From Rheinheimera nanhaiensis E407-8 (lineage in GTDB: Bacteria > Pseudomonadota > Gammaproteobacteria > Enterobacterales > Alteromonadaceae): a stretch of DNA of 61,240 bases. The stretch's first letter is position 1. Every line of letters starts with the position of its first letter. Position numbers and translations under genes: made by a program. The notes beneath the pieces are model-generated. The model did not search any database, was not told where the DNA came from, and saw nothing but the letters and a program-made list of their open reading frames with translations. The stretch spans positions 1 through 61,240 of the forward strand of contig NZ_BAFK01000022.1 of assembly GCF_000296695.1 (NCBI RefSeq), read 5' to 3'. Positions 35,571 through 43,742 of the stretch are shown one piece after another.

Positions 35571-36464
35571 ATGAATATTTTGCTCACTGGCGGTACCGGC
35601 CTGATAGGGTCGGCTTTGGTAACACACTGGCACAATCAACATCAGCTCTGGGTGCTAAGCCGCGATAGCCATAAAGCGGAAAAACGCTTGGGCAACAAGG
35701 CTAAGGTGATAAGCGAGCTTAGCGCGGTTGACTTTAATCAGCTGGATGCAGTAATTAACCTGGCAGGAGAGCCTATTGCCGATAAACGCTGGACTGCGCA
35801 GCAAAAACAGCGGCTTTGCCAGAGCCGCTGGCAGTTAACCGAACAGCTGGTGCAGGCAATTAATGCCGCTGACACGCCTCCCTCGGTGCTGATCAGCGGC
35901 TCTGCCATTGGTATCTATGGCCGGCAGGATGCCAGTTTAATCCATGAAGATTTCAGCCATTATCACTGCGAGTTTACCCATTTACTCTGTCAGCGCTGGG
36001 AGCAAATTGCCCTGCAGGCGCAAAGCGATAAAACCCGTGTCTGTCTGCTTCGCACCGGCATAGTGCTCTCTGCCAAAGGCGGCGCGCTTGCCAAGATGTT
36101 GCCGGCGTTTAAACTGGGCCTGGGCGGCCGGGTGGGCAGCGGTGAGCAATATATGTCGTGGATCCACTTAAGCGATATGCTGCGGCTCATTGAGTTTTTA
36201 CTACTGCACCCTACGCTAACAGGGCCCTTTAATGCCACCGCCCCTGCCCCGGTAACCAACACAGAATTTAGCCAGACACTGGCGAAGGTGTTACACCGCC
36301 CGGCAATATTCCCGGTGCCGGCCTTTGTGTTAAAGCTATTGCTGGGTGAAATGGCCGACTTACTGTTAACAGGCCAGCGGGTGTTGCCGGCTAATTTGGT
36401 TAAAGCCGGCTTTGAGTTTAAGTTTGCAACGCTCGCGCCCGCACTGCAGGACTTGCAGGGCTAA
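35571..36464 (+). CDS. yfcH: TIGR01777 family epimerase YfcH
   Basis: A 297-residue extended SDR-type protein. The Rossmann motif is MNILLTGGTGLIGSALV; INLAGEPIADKRW, SGSAIGIYG and the C-terminal DUF1731 region (LLTGQRVLPANLVKAGFEFKF) identify the TIGR01777/YfcH family. The substrate is not known. It follows folX by 43 bases and probably shares its transcript. Its stop codon lies in the loop of a short hairpin. Confidence 0.93.
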   Translation: MNILLTGGTGLIGSALVTHWHNQHQLWVLSRDSHKAEKRLGNKAKVISELSAVDFNQLDAVINLAGEPIADKRWTAQQKQRLCQSRWQLTEQLVQAINAADTPPSVLISGSAIGIYGRQDASLIHEDFSHYHCEFTHLLCQRWEQIALQAQSDKTRVCLLRTGIVLSAKGGALAKMLPAFKLGLGGRVGSGEQYMSWIHLSDMLRLIEFLLLHPTLTGPFNATAPAPVTNTEFSQTLAKVLHRPAIFPVPAFVLKLLLGEMADLLLTGQRVLPANLVKAGFEFKFATLAPALQDLQG

Positions 36465-36471
36465 GCCCTGC
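36455..36471. terminator. Hairpin over the yfcH stop codon
   Basis: GCAGGGC (36455-36461) pairs with GCCCTGC (36465-36471); the 3-base loop TAA is the yfcH stop codon. There is no U-run on either strand. It separates yfcH from the converging ybbP gene and may act as a weak bidirectional terminator. Confidence 0.35.
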
Positions 36472-36488
36472 ATTCCTCAGCTTTACGA

Positions 36489-38978
36489 TTAACCTTGCAG
36501 AACCCGGCGCATTAACTGCGCGCCCGGAATACTTAATAAACGCCGCAATTGCCACCAACCCAGTAAGGTGACCATACCGATACCCAGCGCCGGCCCCATC
36601 CACCACAAACTGTAGTGTGGCGTAAAGGGTAATTCAAATACCCGCTGCTGTACCAACAGCAGCATCAGCTCTGCCAAGAGGGTTGCAAAGCCACCGGCCA
36701 TAGCGCCTAGCAGGGCAAACTCCAGCAACAACGCATTTCGCAGTAGTGCATAGCGCGCCCCCAGTGTGCGCAAGATTGCCAGCTCTTGCTCGCGCTGCTC
36801 CAGTGTTGCCTGTACCTGCGCCACCAGCACTAATGCCGCGGCCAGACAAATGATCAGCAAAATAAAGCTCAGCGCCACTGTTACCTGATCGATAATGTCG
36901 TTTACCTGCGCGATAATGTTATCTACGCTAATCACGCTGACTGTTGGCAACAAACGCGCCAATTGGTTTAGTAATTGATTGCGCTCAGCGGGCAGATAAA
37001 ACGCCGTAATATAGGTGGCCGGAAAATCGGCCAGCAGATCCGGGCTTAAAATCATGTAAAAGTTCGGCTGCAGGCTGTTCCAGTCTACTTTGCGGATACT
37101 GCTCACCACTGCGCTTACTTGCTGCCCGCCAATAGAAAACGCCAGACTGTCGCCCAGTTTAACCTCCAGACGCTCGGCAATTTCTTCTTCTACTGACACC
37201 TGTGCTGTCGCACCTTCGGTAAACCAATTACCCTGCAGAATATGATTATTTTTTGGCAGCGCCGTCAGCCAGGTTAAATTAAGCTCACGCCCCACCCCAA
37301 CCCGCTGCTGGCTGCGGTCTTCTTTCGTGGCCTCTTGCTGCAATTGTTCATCGTTAATCGACAGCAAACGCCCGCGTACTACCGGATAATATTGATCCAG
37401 CTGCAACTGCTGCTCACGGGCAAAGTTATTCAGCACCGTGCGCTGCTGCTGATTAATATTCACCAAAAACTGGTTAGGTGCGCCTTCAGGAATTTGCCGT
37501 TGCCACTGGCCAATAAGCTCAGCACGCAAAAAGTACAGTAGTAATGCCAGAAAAATGGCCAGGCTAAAGGTAATCAGCTGAAAGCTGTTGGCCCATAAAC
37601 GCCGGCGCAAGTTGGCAATCGCCAGTTTAGGCGCACTGGCCTGCCCTGCGGCGGCAGGTTTTACTAAGCGGACAATCACAGCGGCCGTCGCTATTAACAG
37701 CGCGGCAAAACCGGCACAAAGCAAAAATAATCCGATACTCAGCACCAGCTCGCCACTGAATAACCACATCAGAGCCCAGATAGCAGCAGCGCCGGTTAGC
37801 CACTGCAGTTTATCCACAACAAATTGCGCTGCAGGCTGTTTTAATACCTCTATGGCCGCCGTGTTTGCTAAGCGCCACATTGGCCGCGCCGCAAACAGCA
37901 GTGCACAGATAACACAGGTTAACGCGCCCAACCACAATGGCCGGATACTAAATTCGGCCCGATAGTCTGCCATGTAGAGGTTAATGCCCCACTGTACGGC
38001 ACCAATCGCCAGTTGTCCGGCAACCAGGCCACATACCAGGCTAAACAGCACAACTAACAGCAGATGGCTGCCGTATATCAGCCTGATTTGCGCTGTTGTC
38101 GCGCCCAGCGCTTTAACGATGGCCACAGCCCGCGTATGGCGCTGACTGTAGCGGCTGGCGGCAACGGCGGCAGCACAAGCTGCCAGCACAATACCCAGCA
38201 AACCCGCTAACAATAAAAACCGCTCTGCCCGCTCCAGCGCTCCGCCAATGGCCGATTCACGATCCATCTTTTGCCAGCGTTGATGCACGCTGAGTTTGTC
38301 GTTTGCCTCAGCTTCAAACTGGGCTAAGGCAGTAGTATCACCGGCAAACAGATAACGATAACCAATGCGACTGCCCGGTTGCACAATGTCGGTCGCCGGT
38401 ACATCATCCAGGTGCATAATCACACGCGGCGAGCCGCCAAATACACTTAGCGGCGCATCTGGCTCGTTAACAATAACCCCGCCCACCTGTAATTTGGCCA
38501 GGCCAAGCTCCACCTCGTCGCCAACTTTTACGCCCAGCAGGTCGAATAAACGCGCCTCAAAAAATACCTGCCCTGGGGTTAACACAGCGGTTTCGCCGGC
38601 TGTGACCAACTCCGAGCGGTAGAGCACTAAATCTCCGCGTAGCGGATAACTGCTACTGACCGCTTTGATGGTTGCCAGTTGCATCGCATCACCGGAAAAC
38701 AACATAGAGTCAAACTGCATTTGTCTGGCTGTACTAAGCTGGTGTTGCTGCTCGGCAAGCTCAAATAACTGCTCATCAAACGGCTGGCTGGAGCGCAGCA
38801 CTTTATCGGCTGCGTTAAACTGGGCGCTGCGTTGCAACAGCGCACTTTTAACCCCTTCGGTGATACCGCTTAAACTGACCACAGAGCCGACCGCCAAAAA
38901 CAAGGCAAAGGCTATAACCCACAGCTCACCGCGGCGCAGCTCGCGCCAGAATAAGCGCCATGCAATACTAGCCCACAT
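36489..38978 (-). CDS. ybbP: ABC transporter permease YbbP (FtsX-like)
   Basis: An 829-residue permease with about ten membrane segments and two FtsX domains (near residues 260-390 and at the C-terminus, from about 700), in the MacB/LolCE superfamily. The N-terminus WRLFWRELRRGELWVIAFALFLAVG is typical of YbbP. It forms an exporter with the YbbA ATPase, which overlaps it by 11 bases. Together with divergent tesA this is the E. coli ybbAP-tesA neighbourhood. Physiological cargo is not clear; such systems act on hydrophobic or envelope substrates. Confidence 0.93.
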   Translation of the reverse strand: MWASIAWRLFWRELRRGELWVIAFALFLAVGSVVSLSGITEGVKSALLQRSAQFNAADKVLRSSQPFDEQLFELAEQQHQLSTARQMQFDSMLFSGDAMQLATIKAVSSSYPLRGDLVLYRSELVTAGETAVLTPGQVFFEARLFDLLGVKVGDEVELGLAKLQVGGVIVNEPDAPLSVFGGSPRVIMHLDDVPATDIVQPGSRIGYRYLFAGDTTALAQFEAEANDKLSVHQRWQKMDRESAIGGALERAERFLLLAGLLGIVLAACAAAVAASRYSQRHTRAVAIVKALGATTAQIRLIYGSHLLLVVLFSLVCGLVAGQLAIGAVQWGINLYMADYRAEFSIRPLWLGALTCVICALLFAARPMWRLANTAAIEVLKQPAAQFVVDKLQWLTGAAAIWALMWLFSGELVLSIGLFLLCAGFAALLIATAAVIVRLVKPAAAGQASAPKLAIANLRRRLWANSFQLITFSLAIFLALLLYFLRAELIGQWQRQIPEGAPNQFLVNINQQQRTVLNNFAREQQLQLDQYYPVVRGRLLSINDEQLQQEATKEDRSQQRVGVGRELNLTWLTALPKNNHILQGNWFTEGATAQVSVEEEIAERLEVKLGDSLAFSIGGQQVSAVVSSIRKVDWNSLQPNFYMILSPDLLADFPATYITAFYLPAERNQLLNQLARLLPTVSVISVDNIIAQVNDIIDQVTVALSFILLIICLAAALVLVAQVQATLEQREQELAILRTLGARYALLRNALLLEFALLGAMAGGFATLLAELMLLLVQQRVFELPFTPHYSLWWMGPALGIGMVTLLGWWQLRRLLSIPGAQLMRRVLQG

Positions 38979-39675
38979 CTGCTAAATCCTGTGTTGTTGT
39001 GTCGATAAAACGGCCAGCCTGCATCCGGCACTGCCGCTGACAACGTCTGGCCAGCTCATCATTGTGGGTTACCAATACCAGTGTCGTGCCCTGCTCGGCA
39101 TTTAACCGGAACAGCAAGTCTTCTATTTTTTGCCCGGTCACCGCATCAAGGTTAGCAGAAGGTTCATCAGCAAATAACACTGCAGGGCGGGTAATAAAGG
39201 CGCGCGCTATGGCAACCCGCTGCTGCTCGCCGCCGGATAACTGTGCCGGATAAAAATCAGCCCGCTCTGACAGGCCAACCTGTTTCAGCAACGTCAGCGC
39301 CCGCTCGCGCGCGTCTTTCACGCCGGCAAGTTCCGCTGGCAGGGTAATGTTTTCTATCGCAGTCAGGCTTGGCAGTAACAAAAACGACTGAAACACAAAA
39401 CCGACATGCTCAGCACGGATGGCCGCGCGCTCATCTTCAGATAACCGGTGTAGTGCCTGCCCTGCCAGATGCACTTCACCACTGCTGGGGACATCCAGTC
39501 CGGCCAGTAAACTGAGCAGCGTTGATTTACCCGAGCCCGAGGCGCCAACAATAGCCACAGTCTCACCACGATTGATCGTCAGGCTAATATCGTGCAGGAT
39601 AGTTAAGGAACCTTCGGTCAGTTTGACACTCTTAGCCAACCGAACCGCGTTGATATGAACTTCAGGTGTATTCAT
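38968..39675 (-). CDS. ybbA: ABC transporter ATP-binding protein YbbA
   Basis: A 235-residue LolD-type ATPase. Walker A is GASGSGKST (44-52), the signature is LSGGEQQR, and Walker B is VLFADEPSANLD, with the switch histidine in LVTHNDELA. AEHVGFVFQSFLLLPSL matches E. coli YbbA. It powers the YbbP permease. The start codon is separated from the divergent tesA start by a single base, so its promoter must lie within tesA. Confidence 0.95.
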   Translation of the reverse strand: MNTPEVHINAVRLAKSVKLTEGSLTILHDISLTINRGETVAIVGASGSGKSTLLSLLAGLDVPSSGEVHLAGQALHRLSEDERAAIRAEHVGFVFQSFLLLPSLTAIENITLPAELAGVKDARERALTLLKQVGLSERADFYPAQLSGGEQQRVAIARAFITRPAVLFADEPSANLDAVTGQKIEDLLFRLNAEQGTTLVLVTHNDELARRCQRQCRMQAGRFIDTTTQDLADVG

Positions 39676-39676
39676 T

Positions 39677-40264
39677 ATGCGTATTATCTTCTTGTTGTTA
39701 ATCGTGTTATTCAGCCAGTCTGCCTTAGCGCAAAAAATGCTGATCCTGGGCGACAGTTTAAGTGCAGCCTATGGCATGCAGCAGCACGAGGGCTGGCCTC
39801 ATCTGCTGCAGCAACGCACCGACTGGCAGTTAGTTAATGCCAGTATCAGCGGTGAAACCACCGCCGGCGGTTTGGCCCGTTTACCAGCGCTGTTAAAACA
39901 ACACCAGCCTGACGCTGTATTGATTGAACTGGGAGGCAACGACGGCCTGCGTGGCTTTGCCATCGACACCGTAAAATCAAATTTGAGCCAAATCATTACC
40001 TTAGTGCAGCAGCATAATGCGATGCCGGTGTTAATGCAAATACGCATTCCGCCGAACTATGGACCACGCTATGGACAACAATTCAGTGCGATCTATCCGG
40101 CGCTGGCAGAAAAATTTTCCATAACGCTATGGCCGTTTTTTATGGATGAGATAGCAATTAACAGTGACTTGATGATGCAGGATGGCATTCATCCCAATAC
40201 CAAAGCGCAACCACAGATCAGTGTGTTTGTGGCGAAATTACTGGATGAATTGCCAACGCCATAA
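39677..40264 (+). CDS. tesA: Acyl-CoA thioesterase I / lysophospholipase TesA
   Basis: A 195-residue periplasmic SGNH hydrolase. The signal peptide is residues 1-18 (IVLFSQSALA). The catalytic serine is S27 in LGDSLSAAYGM; the other blocks are GGNDGLRG and DGIHPN with the catalytic D and H. E. coli TesA cleaves acyl-CoAs, esters and lysophospholipids. AGGTG is 9 bases before the ATG. It is divergent from ybbA, as in E. coli. Confidence 0.97.
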   Translation: MRIIFLLLIVLFSQSALAQKMLILGDSLSAAYGMQQHEGWPHLLQQRTDWQLVNASISGETTAGGLARLPALLKQHQPDAVLIELGGNDGLRGFAIDTVKSNLSQIITLVQQHNAMPVLMQIRIPPNYGPRYGQQFSAIYPALAEKFSITLWPFFMDEIAINSDLMMQDGIHPNTKAQPQISVFVAKLLDELPTP

Positions 40265-40286
40265 GCGTCACGCTCAGGGACGGGCA

Positions 40287-40307
40287 GTTGAGTGTTGAGT
40301 GTTGAGT
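40287..40307. repeat. Three tandem copies of GTTGAGT
   Basis: A perfect 7-bp tandem repeat between tesA and the tRNA-Glu genes (40287-40293, 40294-40300, 40301-40307), followed by a GTT stub. The rest of the 95-base gap holds nothing I can identify, and no clear terminator for the tRNA operon. Confidence 0.8.
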
Positions 40308-40359
40308 GTTTAACTATCAGGTGTAATAAGTAGCAGTGCTAGATGTGTTTGACGAATCG

Positions 40360-40435
40360 TGGCGTCCCCTAGGGGATTCGAACCCCTGTTACCGCCGTGA
40401 AAGGGCGGTGTCCTAGGCCTCTAGACGAAGGGGAC
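40360..40435 (-). tRNA. tRNA-Glu (TTC)
   Basis: 76 bases with encoded CCA (TGG at 40360-40362). The cloverleaf is complete: GTCCCCT acceptor, anticodon TTC in CCTTTCACGG, and GGTTCGAATCC T arm. It is base-for-base the same as the next two copies and nearly the same as E. coli tRNA-Glu. The last gene of the tRNA operon. Confidence 0.98.
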
Positions 40436-40463
40436 ACAGTAACAGATAAGCAGAATAATGAAG

Positions 40464-40539
40464 TGGCGTCCCCTAGGGGATTCGAACCCCTGTTACCGCC
40501 GTGAAAGGGCGGTGTCCTAGGCCTCTAGACGAAGGGGAC
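40464..40539 (-). tRNA. tRNA-Glu (TTC)
   Basis: Second identical 76-base copy with encoded CCA (TGG at 40464-40466), anticodon TTC. Spacer of 28 bases to the next copy in the direction of transcription. Confidence 0.98.
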
Positions 40540-40572
40540 GCAAAGACATTCATTCTAAAAGTGCAGATTAAT

Positions 40573-40648
40573 TGGCGTCCCCTAGGGGATTCGAACCCCT
40601 GTTACCGCCGTGAAAGGGCGGTGTCCTAGGCCTCTAGACGAAGGGGAC
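40573..40648 (-). tRNA. tRNA-Glu (TTC)
   Basis: Third identical 76-base copy with encoded CCA (TGG at 40573-40575), anticodon TTC. It is separated from tRNA-Ala by 14 bases and from the next tRNA-Glu by 33, so all four are processed from one precursor. Confidence 0.98.
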
Positions 40649-40662
40649 GCACGAAAAAATCT

Positions 40663-40738
<76 letters not shown>

Positions 40739-41079
40739 ACACTTTTATGTTCTTTACTAATTTGCATTAGCGCTGAACACGGGGCGCATTCTAGGGTGCC
40801 ACTGAAAATGTGTCAACAGTTTTTTCTGCAGGTTTTTTCGTTCGGCCATTTTTTAAACGCCGCGCTGTATTAATCGACACTTTTCGCTTGAAATTGCAGC
40901 AGTAATAACAACTTAGCCAATAAGCAGCGCTAACAATGCGCTGACGGAGCCCGCAGCAAAGGTTAAAAACTGTTGGTTAACTTTATCAGCGGGATCGTGT
41001 TTCTGGCGTTTCTTGTATACACTAACCGCAGGCGAATGAGTGGGTTTGCACTCAGTGTCACTATAAAGGAAACGTCATT
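40739..41079. other. Intergenic region between the tRNA operon and the XrtA ATPase gene
   Basis: 341 bases without a gene. The left part holds the tRNA promoter (40788-40816). Near the right end a 6-bp dyad TGAGTG (41037-41042) / CACTCA (41049-41054) and the ribosome site AAAGGA precede the ATPase ATG. I could not find a convincing promoter, either sigma-70 or sigma-54 (GG-N10-GC), for the ATPase gene. Confidence 0.6.
40788..40816 (-). promoter_or_regulatory. Sigma-70 promoter of the tRNA-Ala/Glu operon
   Basis: On the minus strand: TTGACA (40811-40816) as -35, a spacer of exactly 17 bases, and TAGAAT (40788-40793) as -10. A GC-rich discriminator GCGCCCC follows, the hallmark of stringently controlled stable-RNA promoters. 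It would start transcription near 40781, giving a leader of about 43 bases before tRNA-Ala. Confidence 0.88.
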
Positions 41080-42102
41080 ATGTACGAGAAGTACTACGGG
41101 TTCAGGGATCGCCCATTTCAACTTACCCCCAGTCCACACTTGTTTTACGCCAGCAAACTGCATAAACGGGCGTTGGCCTACCTGCAATATGGCTTATCAC
41201 AAGGTGAGGGTTTTATCGTTATTACCGGCGATGTCGGTACCGGCAAAACCACTATTGCCAACCAATTACTGGCGCAGTTAAACCAGGATGAAATTATTGC
41301 CAAGCAAATTGTCACCTCAAAGCTTGAGCCGGATGATTTGATCCGTATGATTGCCTCCAGTTTTAATCTGGTGGTCACTGAGCACAACAAAGCCAGTTAT
41401 CTTGATGCCATCTACAGTTATTTAAAACGGTTACATGCCCAGCACCGTCGTGCATTGTTGTTAGTGGATGAAGCACAGAACTTGCCACTGGCAGCCATTG
41501 AAGAACTAAGAATGCTGTCTAACTTTCAGCTTAACGGCAAACCACTGCTACAAAGCTTTCTGCTGGGGCAAAACGAACTAAATGCCATTATCCAGGCACC
41601 GAACATGGAGCAGTTTCGCCAGCGCATTATCGCCTCGTCTAACTTATCGGCTTTTGCCGAAGAAGACACTAAAGCCTATATTCAGTATCGGCTGCAGCAA
41701 GCTGGCGGCCAGAGCAGTTTGTTGTCCGACCAATGCTACCCGCTGATCCAACGCTACAGCCGCGGCATACCACGCAAAATCAATACAGTGATGGACCGTA
41801 TTTTGTTGTTTGGTTATTTAGAAGAGCAGCCGGTCATTGACGCTGATGCAGTACAAATGGTGCTGGACGAACTGGCGCAGGAAATTGCGAATCAGCCCGC
41901 TATCGCTATGCCGGCGACCAGCCCAACCCCAGCTCCAGCTGCTTCAGCTTCAGTATCATCTAAAACCATGCTGCATGAGCTGACTGCGATGCTGGACAAT
42001 GAGCTGGAACAAAAGCTGAAAATGGCGAAAGAACTGGATGCCCTGTTAAAACGTCAACAGCAACTGTTAAACAGCCGGGAAAACAACGACAACACCGACT
42101 AA
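41080..42102 (+). CDS. XrtA/PEP-CTERM system-associated ATPase (TIGR03015-like)
   Basis: A 340-residue ExeA/GspA-like AAA ATPase. The N-terminus MYEKYYGFRDRPFQLTPSPH followed by LFYASKLHKRAL is diagnostic. Walker A is GDVGTGKT (50-57), Walker B LLLVDEAQN. The last 70 residues form a Pro/Ala-rich linker and a coiled-coil end. Members of this family sit in exosortase-A exopolysaccharide loci; their exact role is unknown. Unlike the usual layout it is not co-directional with the export genes: it converges on the outer-membrane protein gene with 8 bases between stop codons. Confidence 0.92.
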   Translation: MYEKYYGFRDRPFQLTPSPHLFYASKLHKRALAYLQYGLSQGEGFIVITGDVGTGKTTIANQLLAQLNQDEIIAKQIVTSKLEPDDLIRMIASSFNLVVTEHNKASYLDAIYSYLKRLHAQHRRALLLVDEAQNLPLAAIEELRMLSNFQLNGKPLLQSFLLGQNELNAIIQAPNMEQFRQRIIASSNLSAFAEEDTKAYIQYRLQQAGGQSSLLSDQCYPLIQRYSRGIPRKINTVMDRILLFGYLEEQPVIDADAVQMVLDELAQEIANQPAIAMPATSPTPAPAASASVSSKTMLHELTAMLDNELEQKLKMAKELDALLKRQQQLLNSRENNDNTD

Positions 42103-42110
42103 GGGTGCGG

Positions 42111-43742
42111 TTAAAAACGTTGGCTCAGACTCAGCCAGACCCGGTCTTCGGAGATATCCCGGCTAGCCAGGGTAGAATCACGTTCAATGCGACGGAACAT
42201 CGCACTGACATCTGCCCTGCTGTTAAGCTGGTATTTAATTCCCCCCTCCAGCGACAGATTTTTATCGGCTCGTTGCTCTGTGCCATAGTCAATATCGTAG
42301 TAACGTGCATTTAGCAGCAAACTGGCATGGGGTGTTAACCGCCAGCTAGATTGTAACGAGATGGTATCGCGCTCACTCTGCCGGCCTGATTCAACATAAT
42401 CATCTTCACTGCGGCTAACCAGCAGGTTCAATGCCAGCCTGTTGCGGTTGTAACCGGCTGCAAAAGACGCTGACCGACGATTAATAATTTGCTCAGACAG
42501 CTCTAATTCGGTACCAAATAACTGCCGGAAGCTTTCGCCGGTTTGTAGCTGATAATTGTTCGTCGGCGGACGAAAGCAATCACTGAACTGCGCAGCCGTA
42601 TCCGGGCAGACGAAAATGCCCAGATCTTCAGTTACTTCATCAAGCGTTGATAAGGTTTGCACGGTGTCAGACAGCGATAAACGCAATGACAGGAAACGCA
42701 GCTGATAGCTGCCCTGCATCACGGCAGTGCGTCCGGTATAGCGTCGGTCCAGCGTGTAGGATAGCGATGTGCGGCGGCTGGGGGCTAAAAACACCTCAGC
42801 GGCGGTGTAGGTTTCGCGCACTTCCAGATCTGGAGAACTGTTACTGGTGATCACCGCCCGGTTTCGGCTGACGCTGATGCGCGATGCGCGGCCAATCTTA
42901 TATTCCAAGCCCGCGCCGTAAGAGACAAACTCATTGTTGTAGCTACGACCGGCTTCGTTATTGTCATAACTTCCTCTGACTATCGCCGATAAGTTACGAT
43001 ACAGCGGCACCCCTCCGGTCGCTGCGGCCTGCTTAGCAGTAAAACTTTCGCCACTTTCACGATCCGTTTTACGATAGCTGCCACTGGCTTGCCAAAACAG
43101 GGCAGACTGCCGATCAGCGCTGCCCATTGCCAAGGTTGTGGTATAGGCATCGTTAGCAAAATTGCCTATGCCATCATCAAGCTCGGGTGTGTCGGAGCGC
43201 AAGCGGCGATAATCCAGCCCAAGCCGGCTGTATACATCGGCACTTGCCCCTGTCGACAGGCCCAGATTGGCGCCCAGACTGGATGTTTTCGATAAATTAT
43301 CCGAACCGGTAATAATGTCGGAAAACACGCCGGCTTGCGAATTACGAATACGGTGTGCCGAGCTGGCGCTCAGCCCTACCCTGAACCGCTCATCCAACGC
43401 CGTAAGTTGACTGCGCCAGTTATAACTGGACAAACTTTTATGCGAGCGCTGGCTGTCGTCGTACCAAACAGATTCATTTTTCAGGCTAAGCGCAGAAGAT
43501 AATTGTTTACCCGTTGCATTAATCCCCAGCGTCGGAGATAACAGCGCTGCCAGCCCCTTATCCAAACCGCCACCGGTTTCGTCCTGTCGCAACCAGAAGC
43601 CATAGCCACTGGCCGTCACAGCCGGTTTAATCTGCACCTCTGCAGCCATTACCGAGGCCACACCCGTCAGATTTAGCGCCAGCAACAACAACGGCAGTCT
43701 AACTGGGTAGCCCGGCATCTTATCAGTTTTAATTGGCGCCAT
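42111..43742 (-). CDS. PEP-CTERM system-associated outer membrane protein (TIGR03016-like)
   Basis: About 543 residues. A signal peptide ends near TGVASVMAAE; the mature chain is a run of alternating amphipathic strands ending in a terminal phenylalanine (VWLSLSQRF), typical of outer-membrane barrels. Position after the tyrosine autokinase gene and this architecture fit the TIGR03016 family of XrtA loci, thought to pass the polysaccharide through the outer membrane. Possible ATGs are 43760, 43742 and 43718; I chose 43742, which overlaps the kinase gene by 14 bases. The ribosome site is weak for all, suggesting coupling. Confidence 0.88.
   Translation of the reverse strand: MAPIKTDKMPGYPVRLPLLLLALNLTGVASVMAAEVQIKPAVTASGYGFWLRQDETGGGLDKGLAALLSPTLGINATGKQLSSALSLKNESVWYDDSQRSHKSLSSYNWRSQLTALDERFRVGLSASSAHRIRNSQAGVFSDIITGSDNLSKTSSLGANLGLSTGASADVYSRLGLDYRRLRSDTPELDDGIGNFANDAYTTTLAMGSADRQSALFWQASGSYRKTDRESGESFTAKQAAATGGVPLYRNLSAIVRGSYDNNEAGRSYNNEFVSYGAGLEYKIGRASRISVSRNRAVITSNSSPDLEVRETYTAAEVFLAPSRRTSLSYTLDRRYTGRTAVMQGSYQLRFLSLRLSLSDTVQTLSTLDEVTEDLGIFVCPDTAAQFSDCFRPPTNNYQLQTGESFRQLFGTELELSEQIINRRSASFAAGYNRNRLALNLLVSRSEDDYVESGRQSERDTISLQSSWRLTPHASLLLNARYYDIDYGTEQRADKNLSLEGGIKYQLNSRADVSAMFRRIERDSTLASRDISEDRVWLSLSQRF

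Noticed and set aside
40817..41079. Sigma-54 promoter for the XrtA ATPase gene
   Set aside because: Several GG and GC pairs occur, but none has the required GG-N10-GC spacing with good flanks.
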